DNA of 20,000 nt from Dictyostelium firmibasis. Taxonomy: Eukaryota > Evosea > Eumycetozoa > Dictyosteliales > Dictyosteliaceae. Location: contig CM069766.1 in assembly GCA_036169595.1 (NCBI GenBank), forward strand, positions 3,920,001 to 3,940,000, given 5' to 3'. A program made the position numbers and the translations under genes. Shown here piece after piece: positions 1 through 13,162 of this stretch (the stretch's first letter is position 1; the number at the start of each line of letters is the position of its first letter). The notes beneath the pieces were generated by a model. The model was not told where the DNA came from and did no database searches. It saw only the letters and a list, made by a program, of their open reading frames with translations.

Positions 1-2100
<2,100 letters not shown>

Positions 2101-2122
2101 GTTTTATATCTTTTTTTTTCTA

Positions 2123-2158
<36 letters not shown>

Positions 2159-2423
2159 TAAATATTTGGAAATTGTATAAAATAAAAAAAAAAAAAAAAA
2201 GAAAAAAAAAGCTTTACAAAAAAAAAATAAAAATAAATTTATTTTTTTTATTGATATTTATTTGTGGAAAAAAACTAAATATTTAATAAATAATAAGAAA
2301 AAAAAAAAAAAATGGAATTAATATATATATTAATTTATTAACTTTTATTATTATTATTATTTTTATTTTTATTAAATAAACTGGATAAAATTCAATAAAA
2401 ATTAATTAGGATTGAGAAATACG

Positions 2424-2458
2424 AAAATACCTCCATATATATTGGTATTTTTATATGG
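2424..2458. repeat. Overlapping inverted repeats, two exclusive hairpins
   Basis: AAAATACC (2424-2431) pairs perfectly with GGTATTTT (2444-2451). CCATATA (2433-2439) pairs with TATATGG (2452-2458). The two hairpins share sequence, so only one could form at a time. The element lies about 330 nt upstream of the minus-strand gene's ATG. In such AT-rich DNA short inverted repeats are common by chance, although the CC/GG pairs make this one less trivial. Function is unknown. Confidence 0.4.
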
Positions 2459-3149
2459 TAGTTTTATGTGTGTTTTTGACTTTACAAAAAAAAATTAAAA
2501 TAATTAAATTAGATATAATAATGAATTAAATTAAAAACAATTATTAATTTTTTTTTTTTTTTTTTGTTATTTAAATAATTTTTTTTTTTTTTTTTTTTTA
2601 TATATATATCGATAGCAATTAATTGATAAAAAACACACTTTCAAATAATTAAGCACAATATTATTTTTATTATTGTTATTTATCATCAATTAAAGATACA
2701 AACATGGGGTTGTGAAGTTGTGTGCTAAAAAAAAAAAAAAGAAAAAAAAAAAAATAAAAAAAATAAAAAAATTCACAAAACACCCACTCAAAATTCAAAT
2801 TTCCAGGTTTTGAAAAAAAAAAAACAACGGCTAAAATGAGATTTAAGTGTGGGTATATTATTTTTGTTTTTCCAATTTTTAATATTTTTTTTTTTTTAAT
2901 TTATTTAATATGAATAGTACCAGTAAAAATCATATTGTATTAAGTGATTCAAAATAAAAAAAAAAATAATAATAAAAAAAAAAAAAAAAAATGATATCAC
3001 AATTTCCAATTATATTAAATAATTAAATAATCAAAAGATTTGAAATGAATGTATGAATTGTTTCATAACGTACATTGTAAAAACAAATTAAATAAAATAA
3101 TTAAAAAAAAAAAAAACCAAAAACGATAAAAACAGTTTTAACTGATGAG

Positions 3150-3253
<104 letters not shown>

Positions 3254-3342
3254 AAATTATAAATGGATTGTTAAAGAGACAGGAAAAAAAAAAAAAAAAA
3301 AATAGAATAAGGATATAATTTATTAAAAACAAAAAGATAAGA

Positions 3343-3441
3343 AAATAATAATAATAATAATAATAATAATATTATGATAATAATATAATGTTTTTTCCTA
3401 ATTGAATGTCAATTAGGGTAATGATGATGATGATGATGATG
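3343..3441. repeat. Short (TAA)n and (GAT)n microsatellites
   Basis: A run of TAA units at about 3343-3371 and about seven ATG/GAT units at 3421-3441 are separated by roughly 50 nt of AT-rich sequence. They are simple repeats with no coding frame around them. Confidence 0.8.
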
Positions 3442-3803
3442 TGAGATGATAACAATAAATCTGATTAACTCTACTTTATAAATTATTTTTTTATTTTTTT
3501 TATTTTTTTTATTTTTTTATAATTTTTTACAAACTTGCACACATACTTTTTTTTTATATAAAAAAACAAAACATGATCTTCAAAAAGAAAAGAAAAAAAA
3601 AAAAAAAATTAAAAACTAAGCTTGCCGTATGCATAAAAAAAAAAATAAAAAAAATAAAAAAAATAAAAAAAATAAAAATAAAAAAAAGTTTTTTTTTTTT
3701 TTTTTTGAAGTTTAAGAAATAAAAAAGACCGAGCTTTTAAAGAAATAATATCATAAATTTTATATGTATATTAACAACCCTATTTTTAAATTCGAAAAAG
3801 GTT

Positions 3804-3842
<39 letters not shown>

Positions 3843-5058
3843 TTTTGTGGGGATTCAAAAAATAATAATAATGCGATAGCTATGAGAGAAAAAAAAAAAA
3901 AAAAAATAAAAAAAAACGCAGATCAAAGAAAAGATACTAAAATTGATCATGGCAAAAAAAAAAAATAAAAAAATAAAGAAATAAAATAAAAATAAAAAAA
4001 TATATATATTTTTCAGTGATGAAAATTAAAAGTGATCGAAAAAAAAAATCTGCAAATATGAATCATATGATTATCCAATTCCAGAAAAAAAAAAAAAAAA
4101 AAAAAATTTTGAAAAAAAAAAAATTTCCACAACCCAAACGACAAATTTTTTTAAGAGATATTATTGGGGGAGGGGTGGAGTTTGCCAATTTATTTTGCCT
4201 CCAATTTATTAAATTTTTAAATTTTATTGCGGTTTGGAAAAAAAAAAAAGCAAAAAAAAAAAAAAAAAGCGTATTTTTTATATGTGAGAGATACACAAAA
4301 AGATATGAATGAATAAAAATAAACAAAATATCGGGTAAAATAATAAACATATGAATTAAATATTTATTATTTGTTCTAATCTTTTTTTTTTTTTTTTTTT
4401 TTTTCTCTTTTCTTTTTTTTTTTTCATAATTGTTTATGTTTTTTTTTTTTTTATATGTTTTTTTTTTTTTTTTATGTGTATTATTTTTTTATGTGCATTA
4501 TTTTTTTTTTTTTTTTTTTTTAAAGAACTAATAAATAAAATAAAAAAAAAAATATACAACAGATCAGAACCAAATTTATACTTACTGTTTAATTATAATT
4601 TATATTGAGAAATTTCAGTCTTGAATATATAAAGAATAGAAACATCAGATAAGTAATTTATGACAATAATTTTTTTTTTTTAATTAAAAAAATAAGGAAA
4701 AAAAAAAAAAAAAAAAAAAAAAGTTTTGATCATTTTTTTTTTTTTTTTTTTTTTTTTTTTCATTCCAAATTTATTATTAATTTTTTTTTAAAATTTTTTT
4801 TTTTTTTATTATTTTTTTTTTCTTAGTTATTGTGTCATATGAGACCGCTCCCCCTATATAGAGCAGACAATCAAGAAAAAAAAAAAAAAAAAAAAAAAAA
4901 AATTAAATAATATTTGCTATGCATTGATATTTTTAGTTTTTGCGCATCTCTTTTCCGCCATTTAATTTCGATTTTTATTTGTTTTTTTTTTTTTTATTTT
5001 TTTTTTATTTTTTTTTTTCATAAAACACCATAATTTAAAAAATTTCAGTTCAATGAAA

Positions 5059-5090
<32 letters not shown>

Positions 5091-5834
5091 TTACATCATT
5101 ATTTATACCAAAATTTTTATTTTTTTTTTTTCCCTCAAAAACTACCATATAAAATTTTAACATAAACCCATTTTTATATATCATAGTTTTTATTGGATTC
5201 TAAAATTCTGATCTTTTTTTTATTTTTTTTTTTATTTTTTTTTTTTTCAAAATTTCATTCCAATAATTTTTGATTTCAATTAATGATCAAAAAACAATCA
5301 TAGTTTAATTAATAATTTTTGGGTTTAATTAATATTTGCGTGTATTATACTCGACTATGGCTAAAAAAAAAAAATAAAAAAATTGGTTGGTATTATAATG
5401 GTTGTGTATTTGATTTTTTTATTGGAGAAAAAAAAAAAAAAAAAGTATAAAAACCATATAATTAAAAGAAGATGGTGCACTAAAAACTAACCAAACGAAA
5501 ATATCAGTAATCTCAATATCAATCTTTATTGGCGCTCTTTTTTTTTTTTTAAATAAAAAAAAAAAAAAATCTATTCCATATGATTTTTTTTTTTTCTTTT
5601 GTTTTAAGGTCACACACTCGGCAATTAATAATAATATTATGAGAATAGTAAACGTATTTTTTTTATTTATTTTTTTTTAAATAAAAAATTATTATAATTT
5701 TTTGTATAATTAATTTTTCAAGAATATCTTGATCTGAATTTGGATAAAATAAAATAAAATAAGATTATACATAGCACGACTTTATACATTATATTAAATT
5801 GATTATTTTTTTTATTTACAATAAAAACCATGTA

Positions 5835-5910
5835 AATTGACATTTTGGTAGAATGGTGTCAGGCAAACAACAACTGCCCAACGAAGCATTTGTCTGTTCA
5901 TCTGCAAATT
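5835..5910. other. Complex-sequence island of near-coding base composition
   Basis: About 75 nt of much higher G+C and complexity than anything within several hundred bases. It contains the small inverted repeat GGCA (5862-5865)/TGCC (5875-5878) with a nine-nt loop. Both strands are open over about 26 codons: the plus frame includes WCQANNNCPTKHLSVHL, and the minus frame begins MNRQMLRWAVVVCLTPFY. Neither is flanked by convincing splice sites. It could be a conserved regulatory element, a small RNA, or a remnant of a lost exon or element. I cannot choose between them. Confidence 0.45.
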
Positions 5911-5914
5911 CATT

Positions 5915-5946
<32 letters not shown>

Positions 5947-6258
5947 TGAAAATAAAAAAAAAAAAAAAAAAAAATCTTACCAAATCTATTAAAATTCATT
6001 TACTTTAATTAATTTGATTCCATTTTAAATTTATGATAAAGAGTTTATAGCCAATCTATTTTTGTTTATTTTTTTTATTTATTTATTTATTTCCTTTTTT
6101 ATATCTTATTTTATCTTTAGTTTTTTATTTTATTATTGTTTTTATTTTTTATTTTTTTAATTTTTAATTTTTAAATTTTTTTTTTTTTTTATAATTTTTT
6201 TTTTTTAAAATTTTATTTTTTTTTATTTAATTTTTTTTCAATATTTTTTTAATATGTA

Positions 6259-8209
<1,951 letters not shown>

Positions 8210-8532
8210 TAAGTAAAATGTTTTTTTTTTTTTTTTTTTTTCACAAATAAAACCAAGTAAAAAGTTTTTTCTAAATTTTTTTTTTTATTTTTTTTTATTG
8301 GTAGTCTCCCTTTTCTGAGAAACCTTTGATTTTTTTTTTCAAAAAAAAAAAAAAAAAAAAAAAAGTTTTTTTTTTTATTTTTTTTGTTTTAATTTTTTTA
8401 ATATTCAAAAAAAAAAAAAAAAGAATATTACTCTTTACTACCATTAAATAATAAGAGTAGTAATTGATAGTAAAAATTCATAATAATATTACTACATTAC
8501 ATAGTTAAAAATAATAGATAGAAACATTAAAA
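8210..8532 (+). other. GPHR to ligase III intergenic spacer
   Basis: 323 nt of T and A runs between two same-strand genes. A poly(A) signal AATAAA lies at 8246-8251, about 40 nt after the GPHR stop. The last 90 nt before the ligase ATG are the only mixed-sequence part (ACTACC, AGAGTAGTAATTG) and probably hold the ligase 5' UTR and core promoter. No small gene is visible. Confidence 0.6.
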
Positions 8533-11500
8533 ATGTCAGAAGATAAATCAGGATCACTTTATTCTATGCATAAATTATGCGGTGAGCTTCAAAACGAATC
8601 ATCACATTCCGGTAAAACTCAATTGATTAAATCATTTTGTAATGTTTTTAAGTATGTATATTCTATTTATTTATTATATTTATGATCAATTTATTGGTTC
8701 GCTAATATTAATATTTTTTTGTGGAAAAAAGGGGAGATTTATATTTATTGGCAAAATTAATGTTATGTAAAGAGGATAAAAGAGTGTTTAGAATAAAGGA
8801 CAAAGCAATGTTAAAAATTTGTTCACATATTTGGGATTGTGATTTAGATGACATGATTTCAGATTTAGATAGTGGTGATTTCACTGAAACTTGTAAAAAA
8901 GTAATAATTCCATATTTATATCTATATTTAATTAATCAATTTATTAATAAAATGGTTAATATTATTATTATTATTAGTTTTATATAGAATATGGTAAATA
9001 TCCAGAGAAAAGTACATTAACATTAAAAGAAGTTGATCAAGTTTTAGATTCATTGACAGCCTCAGGTAAATTCGATGACCAAGTAAAGATTATCAATAAA
9101 TTATTGAAAAGATGTACACCATTTGATTTTAGATTAATTTGTAGAATTATTGATAGTGATCTAAAGATAAATACTGGTGCAAAATTCTTTTTAGATGCAC
9201 TTCACCCACAAGCATATGATGCATTTAAAAAAGCAAATAATTTAAAAGGTGTAATCGAAAAAATTCAACAACATGATTTTGATAACAATGATGATGATGA
9301 TGATGATGATAACGACGAAGATGATAGTGATAGTGGAAAGAATAAAAAAAAGAAAAAATCAAGTTCTTCGAGCGATGGAGACAAGAAAAAAGGTAAATCA
9401 TTTGAAGTTGCAATTAAACTAATGACACCAGTTAAACCAATGTTACCAAAAGCAGTTAAAACAGTTGAGGGTGTTATAAAGAGTAGTGAATGTTTTTATG
9501 CAGAGATTAAATATGATGGTGAACGTATTCAAATTCATAAAGATGGAAATCAGTTTAGTTGTTATTCACGTAATCTTAAACCATTGATGCCATGGAAAGT
9601 GGAAGAAGTTAAATCATACATTCCAAAGTCTACAAAGGCTCAACAGATGATATTAGATGGTGAAATTCTTTTAATGGATACCAAAACATGTACTCCTCTA
9701 CCATTCGGTACCTTGAGTGTACATAAAAAGAATGGCTTCGTCGACGCAACAGTTTGTGTATTTCTTTTCGATATTCTATTTATAAATGGTAAATCATTGA
9801 TTCATTTACCATTGAAGGAGAGAAGAGAGATATTGGAGAAGAATGTATCGGTTGTAAAGAATCGTATCGAGTTCTCAGAGGTCACCGTTGTTAATGGCGC
9901 ATCGGAGAAATCGAAATTAACAGCATTGTTGAATAGAGCTTTCAAAGAGAAACTTGAAGGTTTGGTAATTAAAGATGCAATGTCTGAATATGAACCTGGT
10001 TGTAGACATTGGATTAAAATTAAAAAGGATTACATTCAAGGTATGGCTGATAGTGCAGATTTAATAGCTGTCGGTGGTTATTATGGTTCCGGTTCAATGG
10101 GTGGTTTGGTAACCGTTTTCTTAATGGTTTGCTATGATAAACAAAATAAAATCTATAAAACTGTCGTGAAAGCAAGTGGTGGTTTGGATGATAATGCCAT
10201 AGCAAAACTTCAACCAAAAGTAATGAGTACTATGACAAAGATTTCAAAAGATGTTTCAAAGATTCCTTATTGGTTAGATTGTAGTAAACAATATGCTCCA
10301 GATTTCATTGTAAAAGATATCAAACAAGCAATGATATTTGAAATAGAATCGGCTGAATTCACAAAAAGTGATCACCATTCCACAGGTTATTCAATGCGTT
10401 TTCCACGTATCATTAAAATTAGAAATGATAAAGATTATAAAACTGCCACAACACTTGAGGAGTTAATTGATATTGGTAAAGATGTTAAAATTGTTCCATA
10501 TGGCAAAGATGATAAAGTTGCAAAAACATCGTCACCAACAACTAGTACTACAACAACAACATCTACTACTTCATCAAAATTAATTAAAAAACAATTATCA
10601 GATGACGAAGGAGATAATAATAACGATGAATCTAATAAATTAAAACAACAAGAATCATCCAAATTAACATATGTAAGTGGTGATTTAACAGATCCATTTT
10701 CAAATTCAGGTGATGAATCCAATAAAACCTTTATATTGAATTATGTTGATAATTCTGGTAATTGGAATGAAAAAGGTTTATCTGGAGCAATTGGTAAGAA
10801 ATGGCCCTCAGTTCCAAAAGCATTTTCTCAAGGTGAATCAACTATAAAGAGTGGTGAGATTCGGGTTGAAAAAGTAAAATGTGATACTACCATCCCATCA
10901 GGCAAAAAGATTTATGTTTGTAATGTCTCTTGTATCGTTCCACCAAAATCTAAAAAAGAATCCTATTCTTTCTCATTGAAGGATTTTAAATCTGCAATAA
11001 AGGAAGCAAAAGGTGCTATCAATCAACAAAAGGCTTCAGTTCATTTAGTTAAACCACAGTTCTCTTCACCTTCTTGGTCTGAACTTGATGAACTATTAAC
11101 AAAAGAATTATTTAATAGTGGTATAAAAGTATTTGTACATTCAATTTCAAAATCATCACCAATAATTCAATCAAAACAGAAAACTACAACAACAACAACA
11201 ACAACAACAACAACATCGCCACAATTATCATCATCACCATCAGAATCAACTTCATCTTCAAAAATTAGTCCATTGAAAAGGGGTAGAGATGAAAAATTAG
11301 AACATGAAATAATAAAAGATATTGAGCCTTCTTTACCAATATTCGAAGATGTTAATGCTGTGATCGATAGTAAAACAATTAGTGATATTGATAGAAAAAG
11401 ACTGGTAAATTCAATTAAAACCATGGGTGGCCGTATATCAGAGAAATGGGAACAAGTTGGTGTGGGTAAAACAACACATTTAATTTGTAATGGAATGAGT

Positions 11501-12145
11501 GATCTATATTTACATGTCGATCGTTTAGGTGGCACAATTGTTTTACCCGATTGGGTTGACCAATGTTTTGGCTCTGATAAATTACTCCCATTACATGATG
11601 ATTTCATTTATTTCAATAAGAAAGATCATCCAGATTATTCACAATCTTCATTGCTAATTGAAGAGGATAAAGTTGTCATTACCTCTGAAGATACCACAGA
11701 GGGTAACCAACAACAAGAAGATAAAAAAGTTATTAAAGAATCTAAAATCATCCAATCAAAAAATCAATCCTCCACTACCACCATCGATACTACAATAACT
11801 ATAACATCCACAAATAACAATACTAGAAAGAAACAACATCTTTTATCAATTTTCCAAGAATGTAATATATTTTTACATGGCAATGTAAATGATAGAGAAA
11901 CTTTAAAAAGATATATCATTGCCTATGGTGGTGATATTTCAGATTCAATTGGTGAAAATACCACTCACTTAGTTGCTTCCCTTCCAAATAATTTCTCAAA
12001 TGTAAAACCAAGAGATCTTTTTAAATCTATAGTTAATAATAATAATAGTTGTAGTAAAAATGGTATGATTGTAAATTCTTTATGGCTATGGGATTCAATT
12101 AATATGAGTGACCTTTTAGATGTAAAAAATTATAAACTTTTTTAA
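8533..12145 (+). CDS. lig3: ATP-dependent DNA ligase III with macro-like region and two BRCT domains
   Basis: Exons 8533-8651, 8732-8900 and 8978-12145 give 1151 residues. The introns are 8652-8731 (GTATGT, phase 2) and 8901-8977 (phase 0). It seals nicks in nuclear (and in animals mitochondrial) DNA. The N-terminal DNA-binding domain (about 1-195) matches human LIG3: HKLCGEL, GDLYLLAKLMLC, DDMISDLDSGDFTET, LICRIIDSDLKINTGAK and LDALHPQAYDAFK. An Asp-rich/Lys/Ser linker follows (about 196-235). The catalytic core has motif I EIKYDGER with the adenylated Lys at residue 274, motif III CVFLFDILFINGKSL, motif IV EGLVIKDAMSEYEPG and motif V HWIKIKKDYI, then the OB fold ending near MRFPRIIKIRND. 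After a Thr/Ser linker, residues 659-820 resemble an ALC1/CHD1L macro domain. Two BRCT domains follow: about 885-977 (GGRISEKW, THLI, DWVDQC) and 1051-1151 (GGDISDSIG, THLV, LWLWDSI). There is no N-terminal PARP-type zinc finger. The second junction is chosen because FYIEYGKYPEKSTLTLKEVD aligns with human LIG3. Confidence 0.95.
11184..11216 (+). repeat. ACA/Thr run between macro-like region and BRCT1 of the ligase
   Basis: About a dozen consecutive Thr codons, almost all ACA, open a Ser/Thr/Pro-rich linker in the ligase. It marks a flexible spacer between the macro-like region and the first BRCT domain. Confidence 0.8.
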
Positions 12146-12595
12146 ATAAAAAAATAAAAATAAATAAAAAAAAAAAAAAAAATGAATCATTTTTATTTAA
12201 ATGGTAAGTGTAAATATTTTTATTTAAAAAAAAAAAAGCGCCAAGTTGAAATAACACTTTTTTTTTTTTTATTTTTTTTTAAATTTTTTTATTTTTTGAA
12301 TTTTTTTTTTGAATTTTTTTTTGAATTTTTTTATATATTTTTGACACTTAATTTTTAATATCACCAATCTAATGTTTTGTGAACAATTTAACATAAGATA
12401 GCAATAATAAATTTATACAATATTGTATAAAAAAAAAAAAAAAAAACGAATAAAAAAATATATACTTAAATTAGATAGTTTTAACAATCATATTATTGTT
12501 TTTTTTTTTTATTTTTTATTTTTTTTTATTTTTTTTTTACTTCAATAATTTTTCTATTTTAATTTCTGCATAAAAAAAAAAAAAGAAAAAAGAAA
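12146..12595 (+). other. Ligase III to BRPF-like intergenic spacer
   Basis: 450 nt of mainly A/T runs. AATAAA-type sequences directly follow the ligase stop (from about 12144) and can serve as its poly(A) signal. The region includes a GCGCCAA element at 12238-12244 (reverse complement TTGGCGC, which fits the general E2F-type consensus) and a mixed stretch at about 12340-12425 without long runs, the likeliest promoter body for the downstream gene. No coding frame is credible here. Confidence 0.55.
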
Positions 12596-13104
12596 ATGGT
12601 AATGATGGAAGGAGCCACCCCACCAGCAAAATTAGTACCATTTTCATTAAAAAAAAAGAAACCAGCTGCAATAGTACCAACTTCTGCAACTGTGGCATCA
12701 ACAACACAAACAACAAATACAGCAATTACACCATCAACAGAAAAACAAACTTCAACTAATGATACACTAATATTTGAAACTAGAAAAAAAACAGAACCGG
12801 TAGAGTCACTAGAACCAGTGGAAGCAGCAAAAGAAAAAACAGCATCAACAACAGAAAATATTAATGATTCACCAAGTACACTAATACCAAATATATCAAT
12901 TATAGGACCATCAAATCCTGCGCCAATAGTTTCAAATAGCAGTAATAACAATAGTAGTAATAATAATAAAAATGATAATGATACATCAATGAAAAATATT
13001 GGAGAGGAGGAAGAGGATTTATATGCAGATATTACATTTGTTAGTGGACCTTCCACGAATGTTGATACTGATGATGAAGAACAGTATCATCAACAACAAC
13101 AACC

Positions 13105-13162
<58 letters not shown>

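Noticed and set aside
4016-4350. Overlapping plus and minus open frames of about 95 codons in the intergenic region
   Set aside because: They consist mostly of Lys or Phe runs from A/T homopolymers. No domain, splice logic or normal codon use supports either.
5160-5175. AACCCATTT as a dictyostelid snRNA upstream sequence element (DUSE)
   Set aside because: The remembered consensus ends CCCATAA, which is not matched, and no RNA-like sequence follows at the expected distance.
5419-5613. Minus-strand 64-codon frame containing DIEITDIFVWLVFSAPSSFN
   Set aside because: The middle looks protein-like, but both ends are homopolymer-coded and no homologous family is recognisable, so it is treated only as a complex island.
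8978-8990. Alternative acceptor TATATAG at 8987 for ligase intron 2
   Set aside because: It breaks the reading frame, while the acceptor at 8977 is in phase and restores similarity to human LIG3.
12201-12209. ATG followed by a perfect GTAAGT donor, possible tiny first exon of the BRPF-like gene
   Set aside because: No clear acceptor joins it in frame before 12596, and the ATG at 12596 already has a suitable A-rich context. Chance is likely in this composition.
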